A DNA stretch of 64,000 nucleotides, from assembly GCF_035046505.1 (NCBI RefSeq), contig NC_089821.1:62404256-62468255 (forward strand), in the 5' to 3' direction. The notes beneath the pieces are model-generated. The model was not told the DNA's origin. It saw only the letters and a program-made list of their open reading frames with translations, and made no database searches. Within the stretch, counting starts at the first letter, position 1. Every line of letters starts with the position of its first letter. This document shows positions 1 through 12,400 of this stretch, piece by piece. The translations under genes were made by a program, and so were the position numbers. The stretch is from Tiliqua scincoides (Eukaryota > Chordata > Lepidosauria > Squamata > Scincidae).

Positions 1-6
1 TTTACA

Positions 7-527
7 GCCCAATGCTATGCCCCGGGGCTGCCGTGAGGAACCGCAGTGGCGAAATGGCTGCCCGTGAATCCTGCGGGGCCGGGACAGCCACTGGAATCTC
101 CTCCCTTACCCTTTGTTGAGCTCCATGGCCAGCAATGGGTCACCTCAGCTCTTCTTCTGCTATTTAGTGGGTTCAGAACTGAGGAGGCCTGTTTCAGGAT
201 TCCAGGCTCGGGAGGGGGCATAGGATTCTGCAGCAGAGTCTGCTGCCATCCCTGTCCTGGGCCCGATCCTCTCCTTGGGCCACCCTCCTCCTGCCAAGTT
301 CCACCCTCCCCTGCCTTCCCTCTGCACACCCTACTCCAAAAAGCCTCACTGTTCGCTGCTCCATGATACCATCTTCCTGCCACTGAGGCCCAGCTCCAAC
401 TGGCACTGGCCTCAGCATTGGTGCCACATCCTCTCCACTGGCACAGAAGTGCCTTATGGCATTTTTGCGATGGCAGTTGCCACAGCAGCGTGACAGCCTT
501 CAGCCCTGCCTGGCAATAGGATTGGGC
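7..527. repeat. Foldback non-autonomous element with inverted ends
   Basis: The left end GCCCAATGCTATGCC and the right end GGCAATAGGATTGGGC are near inverted complements, so the roughly 520-bp GC-rich segment is probably one MITE-like insertion. The same end signature recurs across the window (17.7, 41.3, 48.2 and 59.5 kb). Superfamily not assigned. Confidence 0.55.
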
Positions 528-1770
528 CTTAATTTGCAAATCTTTGGTGTGGGGCAGAAGGGGGAAAAGATGCACTACATAAATAGCATGATTAGTACTT
601 GGCAGTTGACTGGCATTCTGTATGCACTAAGCTACAACTGGAGGCGAAAAGATACTGAATGTTGTTTTTCTTCTCTGTTTATGTGTGTGGGGAGGTGTGT
701 GTGTGTGTGAGAGAGAGAGATGACATTAATCCATTGGAGAGAAGGGAGTGGCTCTCTGAGCAAGAACACAACCCCAGTCAGTCCAACTCCTAGCTCCTTG
801 CTTCCCAATCCACACAGAAATTGTGGGTCAATCCCATTCATGTCTACTCAGACACAAGTTCCATTATGTTCAACGGAACTTTCTTGCAAAAGAGTGTGCA
901 TAATAGTGCAACCTGTGATAATAAAATGAAATGAATACAACCCTGCTGGCCATGAAGCACGTAAATACACACACTGGAGGAAACGGAGTGAGGCTGGAAA
1001 GGGTGATGCCTCATCCCACTCCACTGTTCCTGCAGGTCCAGAAGAAGGGGCAGAAAACAGTGGTGTCACTAGGGTTTGTGTCATCCAGTGCGGGAGGCCA
1101 GCTTGTCAGTCCTATGATGAACCTTCTCCCATGCAGTGGGTGGGGCAAAGCCCTGGGCGATGAGTGTGGTGCTGTTTCATTCCCCCACCCCCTGCTGGTT
1201 TACTGGCTATATCTTTTGATAGAATAGAGATATTTCAATGCAGTTTGTTTCATTGCATTCTACATGAAATTACACATTGATTGACATGATGGTATTATTC
1301 AAAAATATGAAGATTTTGTGCAGTGGTGTTGTCACACTCCCCCCTCCATGCGCATCGCTCGGTGTGGTTTGCACCCAATTAGCGATGCCACTGGAAGAAA
1401 ACCCAACCTTAGCCTCTTTGGCACCCATGCTCATAACAGCCAGTCTCCACCCCAAGGATTGGCAGAAGAAACAGCAGCAGCGCATGATCCAGAACACCCC
1501 CAGTGTTGCCTTAGGTCTGCCAACTCCACACGTTCACAAACCCAACACAGCCAGTTGGTCACCACCCACCTTGCACAGTTTCTTCCACTGCAGAAGTGCA
1601 GGGTTTCCAGTTTGATTTAAGGGAGCATCTTTAAAAGAAGCATCTTCATTTACACGATTTCTGTCATCAAACTGGAAATCCTGCCCTTCCACGTGTGAAG
1701 AAATTACATCTGGTCAAGATACAGAGGCAGGTGGCCTAATTTCTGCTCTCATTTACTGGATGGAAAGGAG
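528..1770. other. Upstream spacer with short repeats
   Basis: No exon recognised. A (GT)n(GA)n microsatellite lies at 694-721. The stretch around 785-935 resembles the short palindromic CTACTCAGA repeat family. Starts resembling hAT-type ends (CAGTGGTGTCACT-like) occur near 1055 and 1320, without complete partners. Confidence 0.4.
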
Positions 1771-1771
1771 A

Positions 1772-1773
1772 TG

Positions 1774-1829
<56 letters not shown>

Positions 1830-1925
1830 TTTATTTTTATCCCGCCTTTCTCCCCAAAGGGACTCAAGGCGGCTTACAACATATTAAAAACATAATTTAA
1901 AAACAAATAAAAATAAAATAAATAA
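1772..1925 (-). mobile_element. L2-type LINE 3' end with (AAT)n tail
   Basis: An (AAT)n tract (about 1773-1827) is followed by the reverse complement of the conserved 3' end seen in the coding L2 copies (CCGCCTTTCTCCCC, AAGGCGGCTTACAAC). A 5'-truncated minus-strand insertion of about 150 bp. Confidence 0.75.
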
Positions 1926-2139
1926 AGATAAGAGCAAACTGTGTCTGCGGCAGGCTGGCGGGAGGCCCTCTCCATCTGCCCCCTCTCATCCTCTCGCAAC
2001 CTGCCCCTGATACAACCTGCATCACCTTGCCTAATGGCTGGGCCTTCCCCAGGGAAGCAGCATGTTTGGCACCCACTACATGCTGTGAGGCAGTGAGGGA
2101 CCTTGCATGCCACTTACCAGTGCATTGCCACAGATTTCA

Positions 2140-2275
2140 TTTTACTGTTATTATTAAGAATATTTATATGCTGCTTCTCAGCAAAAAAGTACACAAAGTG
2201 GTTTACAGACAAAACCAAACCATTAAATGGCTCCCTGGCCTGTCCAAAAGGGCTCACAATCTAAGAGGCAGAAGA
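2140..2275 (-). mobile_element. LINE/SINE 3' end (GGTTTACAG family)
   Basis: TTATTATTAAG tail, then AAAGTGGTTTACAGAC and AAAAGGGCTCACAATCTAAG. The same end occurs at 16.99, 45.3, 53.15 and 54.0 kb. An old truncated insertion; clade not resolved. Confidence 0.5.
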
Positions 2276-2739
2276 ACAGCAGGACAGAAGTGGCGTAGCT
2301 GAGGGGGGTCACCAGTGCCATGTGGAACCGGGCGCAGCACTCTGTGGCTCCCTGTGGGGGATGCCAATGGAATGCTCCCCCTCACAGTCACTATTGGCGT
2401 CGCTTGCCCAGAGCGTTGCTCAACCCTCAGCGGCATATGATTGAAAGTAATTGTGGTGCTGTCATCCTGTCACTGCAATTACTTCTGGGGCAGCCAGGTG
2501 GGGGGGGGGGGAAGACCCAGCTCTGCCACTTCAGTACAGCCACTAGAGAAGACACTGGGCTGGGGTAGGGTGAAGAGGGACAGGTCCTCTCCCCTTGCTG
2601 AGCATAAGAGGAGCAGCACTTGGAAAAGGTCCCCTCTCCCCAGTGAGTGGGTAGTTTTAGGATTCCTGTTGGCACTTACGTGAAAAAGAACCATCCCTCG
2701 AAGAGGAAGCGCCAGATCTCGCCCATACCGGCTTCGACC

Positions 2740-3420
2740 ACCAGATGCCGCTGTTTCGCTCTCCAATTGCCGGGACCGGGAGCAACGCAGCCCAGCCCAG
2801 CCCAGCCCAGCCGGCGGCAGCGCCTCCCAGTCCCTCCTCGGTGCTTTTCCGGTGAAACTTCCTCATTGCCCGGAGTGCCGCTGTCGTCATCGTGCGCAGG
2901 CGGAGCCGCAGCCCTCAAGGGGCTGGTCTCCTTCTGGTCGCGCTGCGGACGGGCTGCCCTCAGTCCTGCCCCGAGATCGGGGGAGCTGCTTGTCTTGCGG
3001 CTGCGGTGCAGGCGGGAGCCTGGAAGGAGCCGGCTGGAGAAGCCCCTCCTGGTTGGCGGCTGGCCCGGCACGCCCGAGATGGCAGCGGCGGCGCCGGGTG
3101 AGCGTGTGGGGCGCCTGGCAGGGAAGCGCCGCGGTCTGCCCTGCTGGGCGAGTTCCAGCGCTGCCTCCCGTGGAGACCAGTGCGGGGACTGCAGGCGCTG
3201 CTCGTCCGCGGGCTCTGCGGTGGAAGCGGAGAAGGAAGCAGAGTGGAGGGGTGTGGACGGCAGGGACGTGTGGTGGGTGGGGGAGCAGGTGAGGCGGAGC
3301 CTCCCCGGAGTCCTTCCAGAAGTGCTGCCACCCTGTGAGGCGCCGGGGCACCCACGACCCACACGCAGAGCATGGAGAGTGCAGAACGTGAAAGGGGCCA
3401 GGGGGTGGGGGAAGATGGCA
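2740..3420 (+). promoter_or_regulatory. CpG island / probable promoter of gene A
   Basis: This stretch is strikingly GC-rich and dense in CpG compared with the AT-richer flanks. It holds a short CCCAG tandem repeat near 2790-2812. No clear TATA box is seen. It lies immediately upstream of the first plausible coding exon of gene A, so it is probably its promoter and 5' UTR. Long open frames on both strands here are a side effect of GC content. The transcription start cannot be placed from sequence alone. Confidence 0.65.
3079..3097 (+). CDS. Gene A exon 1 (short leader, inferred)
   Basis: ATG at 3079 has a good Kozak context (G at -3 and G at +4) and is followed by a run of alanine codons and a strong donor (CGG|GTGAGC) at 3098. 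The exon ends in phase 1 with a G. The NACHT exon begins in phase 1 with AT, so the junction codon is GAT (Asp), exactly the residue that starts the conserved DYR segment. The phase match supports the exon. Without it the next in-frame ATG is at codon 67 of the model, inside the NACHT exon. A non-coding first exon or an unseen upstream exon cannot be excluded. Confidence 0.5.
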
Positions 3421-6400
3421 AGAGGCTTTCTCCTTTGGGGTCGTGATTTATATCAGACAGCCTATCTCTTTCTTCACTCTGTGATTCCTTAGGAGCAGTT
3501 CCATGTTGATTGCCAGTAGCAGGTCTTTGACTATTCACTGGCTCATAAGTATGCCTGACGGTGGGTGAGAGCGACATCTTTAGTGGCCTTGAACTGTGTT
3601 TCCCTTTCTGGTCTGCTGAGGAATGAATAAACCTGAAGAAGTTTTGAAGCTTTAGTCAGACACCAGAGTTTGTTCCAAACAAAGTGGAGAAGTGTGAAAA
3701 ATCGCACCTGAAGTCTGCACTGCTTCTGTTTTCAGACTCCTCTTTCTGATTCAGTGTGCTAAGGGGGAACTTGCAGCTTCTGACCACACTGAGGTCCTGT
3801 TACTGGCAAATCTAATGTGCAAAATTGCCCTGTCTTTGCATATTCTGCCAAACATTTGTAGGAGTGCGGGAGAAATCTGTCCATAGCTTCATATGATTGC
3901 TGATTGTCTTTTAAATCTATTCACTATCTCTGTTAATGGATCCTGTTTGAATCAGATTATAGGAAGAAATACAGAGAACATGTCAGGAAGAAATGCCAGC
4001 CACCAGAAGATGAAGACTCTTGCCCTGGGGTCCATGTGCCATTCAGTGAACCTTACACAAAACTGACTAAGGCAAGTGAAGCGGATGAATTCCTGCAGAG
4101 GCGATGGAGACATAGAGGGTTGGTGCCAGAGCAAATGGCTGCGACCAGCCTAGATGCCCTGTTCAGTACTGACAGCGGCACGGCGGGAACTGCCGTGCTA
4201 CTGGGAATGGCTGGGGTGGGAAAGACCACAATGGCCAGAAAGATCCTGCTAGACTGGGCCAGTGGGAGGCTGTTTCCAGAACGCTTTGATTCTGTTTTCT
4301 ACATAAGCTGCAGGCAACTGGATCTAGTGAAGGGGAAGGCTAGTTTGGCTGACTTGATTTTAAAGAATTACCCTGAACTGATTCCAGAAGAAGCCATTAA
4401 AGAACTTCTGGTGAGTCCCAACAAACTCCTCTTCATAATGGATGGCTTGGATGAGCTGAATAGTTCTATTGAGCAGCAGGAAGACAACCTGAATATCAAT
4501 CCCTGTGGGAAGAATCCAGTGAGTGTCCTTCTGAGTGGTTTGATTACCAAGAGGGTCTTTCCTGAGGCCTGCTTGCTGATCACGACCAGGCCAAGTGCCT
4601 TGGGCAGCCTGAAGAACCTTTTATGCTCCCCTCGCTATCTGGGGCTGCTGGGTTTCACTGAGAAGGGCAGAGAAGAATATTTCCACCAGTTCTTTGGGGA
4701 TCAAGAATTAGCGGCACAGGCTCTTGAGTACGTCAAGAGTAATGAGGCTCTCCTTGCCATGTCCTTTGTACCTGGTGTTTGCTGGATCATCTGCACTGTG
4801 ATGAAACAGCAGTTGGAGGGGAGCAGAGGAGATCTTTGGCAGGTGCCTGACAAAGTCACATCAGTGTATGCACTTTATCTCTCCCACTTGTGTGCATCTC
4901 TCTGCAATAGCACTGAACGCCAGAATCTGAGAGGACTTTGCTCATTGGCTGCTGAAGGAATTTGGAAAAAGAGAATCTGGTTCAAGGCAGAAGAAATCCA
5001 GAAGCCAAGTTTGGCTGTGTTCAGTTCTCTCCCTTCCACGTGGTGGGAGAATCTCTTCCAGAGAGATCCCAATTCTGATGACATCTATAGCTTCGTCCAC
5101 CTTAGTGTGCAAGAGTTTCTTACAGCTTTGTTCTATGTTTTTGAAGATGAAGCCAAAGATTCTGAGACTGCTAAGCAAGAGACAAAAGTATTGCTGGAAA
5201 GCTGTAGCAAAGATCAAGGGGATTTGAGTTTAATTGTACTGTTCATGTTTGGCCTTTTAAACAAAAAAATCATGAAGTACGTCCAAGAACAGTTTGGATG
5301 GAAAATGTCATCTGCAATTCAAGGTGATCTGCTGGAGTGGCTTAAAGGGCACACAAAAATAAACTCAGTTTATCCATGTTACGATCAGCTGGAACATTTT
5401 CATTCTTTGTATGAAATGCAAGAAGAGGAGTTTGTTCAAAATGCACTCAGTCATTTGACTGAACTAACAATGGATGGGTTGAAATTCACCCCACTGGATC
5501 AAGCAGCGCTCTCTTTTTGTGTGAAGCATTGCTTAAATTTGGAGACTCTTTCTTTATATACGTGCTCATTTCTGTCCAAGAGCCCTGAAGGAGGAGAAGT
5601 CCCCGTCCTTCCCACTCAGTCATGCCAGTAAGTCTTCTTGGAATCTTTACATTGATTAACATTCAGCAGCTATATTTCAAAAAGTAAGAATGACCCACAG
5701 AGAGAAAAGAATAGAAAAAAGAACAGCTCCGCGTAGTGTCTCGGTCTTCTTCCTGCCTCTTCTTCTTCTTCCTCGGTACCTGGACTAAGTTTGTGCTAAA
5801 CTGCTCAGCTATGGGTAGAAGATCCTGATGGAGTGCAGAATAGCATTGCTCATAACATCCTGTTGAATCTTTCCTGTCTCACGAATTGTGTATTTAGTTC
5901 CTAGGATGATGTGATGCTTTTGAGAGGTAGGTTGTCTTTTCACCACCTCTCAAATATGGGATTGTTAATATTAGAAGGCTTCCCCTGAGGTTCAGTGATG
6001 TGGTTCTTTTTCCACTGTTGACGTGAATATCCCTGTTGTGACTGATCACATCTGCTGCTGGCTGATCAATACAGACAGACAGAACAGGAGGATTCTGGCC
6101 CCTGGTCAGCAGTGCTAGTACCAGATTGCTGAGGGCTCCAAGGCGAAGTCCTACGCTGAGCCCCACGTGACATCTCAGGTGGTGCACTGAATGCTGACAC
6201 TCCTAGCAGTACTTGGGGACCAGGCTGGCCAAGGGAATCTGTTGATGGATCTGAACCGGTTCTTGACCTGACCCCCCCCCCCCTTTCTGGCACAGAGCTC
6301 AGGTTTACACTGTAAATTTAAATGACACTCTGACTTGTGTAATTGTCATGATTGACTCCCAAGCAGGGCATTTTTGGCCACTGTCCTTCTCTAGAAGTCT

Positions 6401-9400
6401 CAGTACTTCCTAACCAAGAATTCTCAGCACCCAACCAAACAACAATTCCTAGGGATTAGAATGAAGCTGAGACAGCTAAACCTGTTTCAAACTGATTAAA
6501 ATATGTAGTATCAGCAACTATTAGCTATTGTTTCCTGTTCCAATCAAGAGAAAGAATAGGACAATTAATAAGCCCAGATTTCCTCCACAGCTCATGTATT
6601 GTTTTGGAAAAGAGAATATAGTGAACTCTGCTGAACATGTTCTGTGTTTTTAGGCCTTATCAGAAGACCCAGAAGCATTCTGAAATTTACCAGCTCTGCC
6701 AGGCACTGATGGAGCCCAACAGCAAAATAAAGAAAGTGGAGTAAGCCATGGTTGCTTTTTCTCTCTCTTCTCCCTCCTGTTCTTAACTTGTGTCCCAGCC
6801 TGTTCTACTCCTAGGGATAATGTCTGTATACACACTCTAGTGTCCTTTGGTGCTCCAGTATTCCACAGTGATGATCCAGGAAGGCTGAGTTCCCACATGA
6901 GCACTAGAGCCGAATGATTGGCAGGTGGGAATTTCTGGGGTCATGCAAGTTTGGGGAGGCAACATAGGACTGTCCTAATTTCAGTCATGTGTCACACAAT
7001 ACCAGTTAGAATTTTTAGCAGTAAATGACTGAATGCAGAACATAGAATACTGTAGTAAAGACTGAAGGCTTTTCAAGGTGCATTCAACCCTTCATCAAGG
7101 GAAAACATGAATCCCCTCTCCCAAGGTTGCGTACAGAGTTCTTTACATGCATGTTAGGTCTTGTATACACTGCTTTCTGTAATTGGATCATTTTGTGTGT
7201 GTTTGTGTGTGGTCAAATAGTCAAAGTCAACAGGGGGGAAAGAAGACCCGAGAATGGGTCAGCCAGGCTAACTGCCCTGATGACCATCGGATCTTTCACA
7301 GCCCTCTCCCTAGACTTGCAGTAGAGCTCAGCTGCTAGTTATATCAGCTGCGCATGGACGAGGTGCAAATCCCCAGTATGGAACTGTCTTTAGAGGGCTT
7401 TTAGATGTCCTGTGGTTGTCTATGGCAATTTCCACGAGGATCATGAAGAAATAGAGCTGCCAATTTCCTGAGAAAAAGAAAGCGTTTTTGTGACCACCTG
7501 AGGAGCAAAGAGTGGAAGTGTAAGAGGAATTTAGGAAAAGATTCAGATGTGACCAGGTGACTTGTGAACAGTGAGCACCAACTCTGACAACAGTGAGATC
7601 TGTTTGTAGAGGAGTTGCAGCCTGTCTGAAGAGAAGCGATTCACTGGGTGCAAAAAGGAGGATCCAGACTGATGGAAGTGCTTCTCTCTTACTCCACAGG
7701 CTGGACGGATGCAAACTCCCAGGGGACTGCTGTGCAGACCTGTCCTCCGTTCTCTCAACAAACCAGATGCTGGTAGAACTGAGCTTGCATACAACCAGTC
7801 TGGGAGATTCAGGACTGAAGTTGTTGGGTGAAGGCCTCAGTCATTCACACTGCATGCTTGAAAAACTGGGGTAAGCATTTAATCTACCTCTATCTAACCA
7901 TCTCAACAAGAGTGGATCAGGCATGACCTTGTTGCCTCCAGGTATGCCGAATGTGATTGTGCAATTGTTAAATATCTTTGTTGTAGCATAGTCTTCCTCT
8001 TTGCTGAACTAGGAGCTCTTAGCTCTTGGCTTCCTCTTAGCTGATCTAGGAGGAACTAGAAACTGAACGGATCTGGCGCTTTAAGGATCCCTTTAGCTCT
8101 AAAATGACTGGCAAGCACTTCCAATTTTTGTGGTCCTTTCTCTGGACATCAAGGGTGGCTTTGGGAAGGAGCAAGAAGTCCTTCTGCAGACACGGTGATA
8201 TGTGGTGTGGTGTCCTTGCCTCTCCACTGAATTTCGTTTGCTGCTATAATAATAATAATAATAATAACAACAACTTTATTTTTATCCCGCCTTTCTCCCC
8301 AAAGGGTCTCAAGGCGGCTTACAACATATAAAAACATAATTTAAAAACAAATAAAAACGTATAATAGAATGATAATGTCAACTTTCCTGCTATTCCACTC
8401 CAAGAGAGAGCAGAGGATTCATATATTCAAAACATATATATTCAAAACATATATTCAAAACAACCCTCCATATTAAGTTGTAGAGGGTTGTTTTGTCTCC
8501 CTCCTCTTTTCTTAGCTTAATGTCAAGTTATTAGCTGTCTGGGCTATGATCTGGGGCATTAGAGTTGGGGGTGAGGTAAGGTGAGGATTACAGACAATCA
8601 ATCTGCTGTGAGTACTGGACCTCTCTTTTGATAGAGGAGCCTGGCACACAGGCCTTTCTTAGGCTGATTATCATTCCACTTAGAGGGAATCAAATAAAAT
8701 TTTACACTGGTTCCTGATTTATCAGGTAGTGGTGACAGTGACAAATGTCTGGCCAGTCATGAGAAGCTTTTTCTACTTGTCAATCTGTCTGCAGAACGTG
8801 GGGCTTTTCCACAAGGACCTGATGTTCTCCTTGAGCCCACCCAGCCCCAGCAAGCCACATCCATCCAAAGCTGACACCTCCCTCTGCTGCTGTCTCCTGC
8901 CCCTCTGCACAGCAGCTTGGGTGAAAGTGGGCCTGCCTCTGTCTACCCTGAACAAAGTTATAGCATCTCTGTACCACCTTTCCCAGGCAACCTCGAAGAA
9001 TGAAGATCTCAGTTTTCTGTGCCCCTCTCTTTAGGGTGTGGGACTGCAACCTGACTTCTGCTTGTGGCAGTGATCTCTGTGCCATTCTCAGGACCAGCCA
9101 GACATTGACAGAGCTCAGGCTTGCGTCTAATTCTGCCCTTGGAGAGCAAGGAGTTCAGCTGCTGTGTGAAGGGCTGAAGGATCATTCTTGCCAACTGCAG
9201 AGCCTGGGGTGAGTAGCCAAGCAGCTTCCTCTTGGCAATCCGTTTAGTCAGACTCAAAGCTGGTGCTGAACAGCTACATCCCAAGATGCCATACAGGGGT
9301 TGAGACTTTGGCTTCTGGGGCATTGGCTCACATGAGAGTTTTTGCACATCTGGTGTACAAAGCAGTCATTTTCTAATCTGTTTGGAAACGCAGAATTATT

Positions 9401-12400
9401 GGGTACCTTTATACCACACACTCGGAGGTCTAAGAACTGTACATAGCTTATTCTGACAAAGGATGCACACACTGGCCTAGGGTTGCCAACCATTTCTCAT
9501 GTTCAGGATTGCCACTTATTGCAGAGCATGACAGCTGCACATGGTATAGTGGAAGGTGCTTTTATTTATTTTATTTTATTTTATTTGAAAAATTTATATC
9601 CCACCTTTCCCATGCCAGAGCAAATGCCCAAAGTGGCTTACAAAGCCCCACAGTAAAATGTATAACAACAAGTAAGACAACTAAAGTAAATTAAAACAGA
9701 ACAAAAAGAAAACCCAAACAGTCCTACAAATGTTTCTGAAGGACGGGTATGTACCCCATTTTGAAGAAAGGTCCGTCTTGCTGTTCATAGTGAGAAATGA
9801 GCAGGTAGGAATGAAAATGCATTAAAGAGAAGGAAAGTGAATGACTTGAACTGCAGCACAACAGGGATTCTGTTTGTTTATCCTGCCTCCATTCTGGCTT
9901 CCTGTCTGTGTAAGTAGCTGTTGCGGGCCTGATTAATGGAAGCCAGAAGGCAGTGCTCTCATTCAGACAGAGAAGGAACTCAGTTGGAAGAAGGGCAAGT
10001 GGCAGAGTAGAAATAGGTCACTGTCAATAGTGGCACCCCTCTTCTTTGGACATATGTTCTTTCGGCTGCAGCTTGACGTGTTCAAGCAGTATAAGGTCAA
10101 TGAATGGCCCCCAACAAACTGATCTTTTCCCATGCAGGCTGGAAGAGTGCAGTCTCATGGCTGCCAGGTGCCAGGATCTTGCCTCTGTCCTTGCAACTAG
10201 CCAGACCCTGAAGAAGCTGAACCTGGAACACAACAAGCTGGGAGATGCAGGAGTGAAGCTGCTGTGCGAGGGCCTGAAACATCCAGACTGCAGGCTGCAA
10301 ATTTTAGCGTAAGTTTGGGCTGAGTTCCTTCTCCCAAGACCTCAGACCACTTCCTCCAGCATCATATTCTGCAAACCTTCAGATCATCATTTGGCTGGAG
10401 TCTTAGGGCTGTAGACTTTTCAAGAGAAGCAGGAAAACCTGTCCAGTGTTTGTCTGATAGGGAGGGATAAGAATCTGCCTTGACGTCTCAAATGCCTATT
10501 GTGCTCTGCAAAGGAAGACCAGAGAATGAAAATTTCTGAGGTGTTCTGAAAATGCCCATAATGCCGTTCAGACCTTCAGTCTGGCCTTGTCTGGCCTTGT
10601 GGGGCTCATGAAGGCCTGTAGTCGTTTCAGAGAGGAGACTTGAGAGTCGTGGGAGCAGATACAAATATTGTGATTCTGGAGTGTGATTTACACCTGGAAG
10701 ATCCAGAATTGAAATTCCTGCTCGGCCATGAAACTTCCTGGTGATCTTGGGCCAGTCGCTCTTTGTCAGCCTCACCTACTTCTCAGGGTTGTTGTGAGGA
10801 CAAAAGGAGGAGAAGAACCACATACACCACCCTGAGCTACTTGGAGGAAGAATGTTATAGAAATGTGAAAATAAATAATCGGCCAGTAGTTCAATTCCAT
10901 CTATCCTGCCCCCCCCCACCAATGCAGCTGTGCCACCAGTGCACACACTGTGTGGGGGGAGGGGGGCAGCGGTTCTGGAGACCTCAATGCAAGGGGACAT
11001 TTGTTCCTTTGCCCAGGGATAAGCCTCCATCGCCATGATGGGTCTACTTGGACCTGCACCCACAATCTTGCTGGGGCTTGGATGAGTGGACCCAGAGAGA
11101 GTGGATCGAAGCCAGGAAGGAGCATTGGATTTTGGTGGAGCTGCAGCAGCCAATACTTCCCACTTCTTGGCCATGTCACATTCCCTACACCTCAGTCTCT
11201 GCCATGTTCCTTCTCCTCCTGCCCTCTTCCACCCATCACCCTCCCCCCAATTGTAACCCTCAACTTACTGGTGCCGGGGTTTCTCTGGAGACTGCTGGTG
11301 TGTGGCCACCTGCATGGAATGGCGGGTCCTGCTTTGTGATTGCCATAAAGCTTGTGAGTTCCGGCAGCGCAGTAGGTCAATAGGATTGGACCATAATTCA
11401 GACACCAAACTCTCTCTTTATTGTAAATACATCTGGTCCATTAACTGCAAAAAAGTACATAAGAAGAGTCCTGCTGGATCAGGCCAAAGACCCAGCCAGT
11501 CCAGCTTCCTGTATCTCACAGTGGCCCACCAAATGCTTCAGGGAGTACATAAGACAACAGAAACAACCTTCGTCCTGGTGCTCTCCCCTGCATCTGGCAG
11601 TCAGAAGCAGCCTACCTCTAAAACCAGGAGCTTCTACATACCTACCATGACTTGTAACTTGTGATGAACTTTTCCTCCAGAAATTTGTTCAATCCTGTCT
11701 TAAAGGCATCTACTTCCTGTTGCAAGGAGTTCCACAGACTAATTACATGTTGGGTAAAGAAATATTTTCTTTTGTCTGTCCTAACTCTTCCAACACTCAA
11801 CGTTAGTGGATGTCCCCTGGTTCTGGTATTATGTGAAAGGGAAAAGAGCATCTCTCTCTCTATCCACTCTGTCCATCCCCTGTATAATTCTATATGTCTC
11901 TATCATATCTCCCCTCAGGCGCCTCTTTTCTAGACTGAAAAGTCCCAAATGCTGTAGCCTTTCCTCATAAGGGAGGTGTCCCATCTCAGTAATCATTTTG
12001 GTTGCTCTCTTCTGCACCTTTCCCATGATACACTTTTTGAGATGTGGTGACCAGAACTGGACACAATACTCCAGACGTGTCCTTACTATCAGTTTGTACA
12101 ATGGCATTATAATATTAGCTGCCTTATTCTCAATACCTTTTCTAATAATCCCAAACATGGAATTAGCCTTCTTCACTGCCACCACACATTGGGTCGACAC
12201 TTTCATCGAGCTGTGCACAAGCACCCAAAGATCTCTCTCCTGATCTGTCACAGACAGCTCAGAACCCATTAGCCTATATGTGAAGCTTTGATTCTTTGCC
12301 CAAATGTGCATGACTTTACATTTACTTACATTGAAATGCATCTGCCATTTTGTTGCTCATTTGCCCAGTTTGGAAGGATCCTTTTGGAGCTCCTCACAAT

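Noticed and set aside
2647-3492. 281-codon open frame and overlapping minus-strand frames in the CpG island
   Set aside because: Frames are open on both strands because of GC content, are proline/arginine/alanine-rich and lack any domain. The phase-matched short exon at 3079-3097 explains the region better.
3098-3955. A PYD exon for gene A
   Set aside because: Looked for the LxxLxxEQFKxFKW pattern in all forward frames upstream of the NACHT exon and found nothing similar, also not in 0-3 kb.
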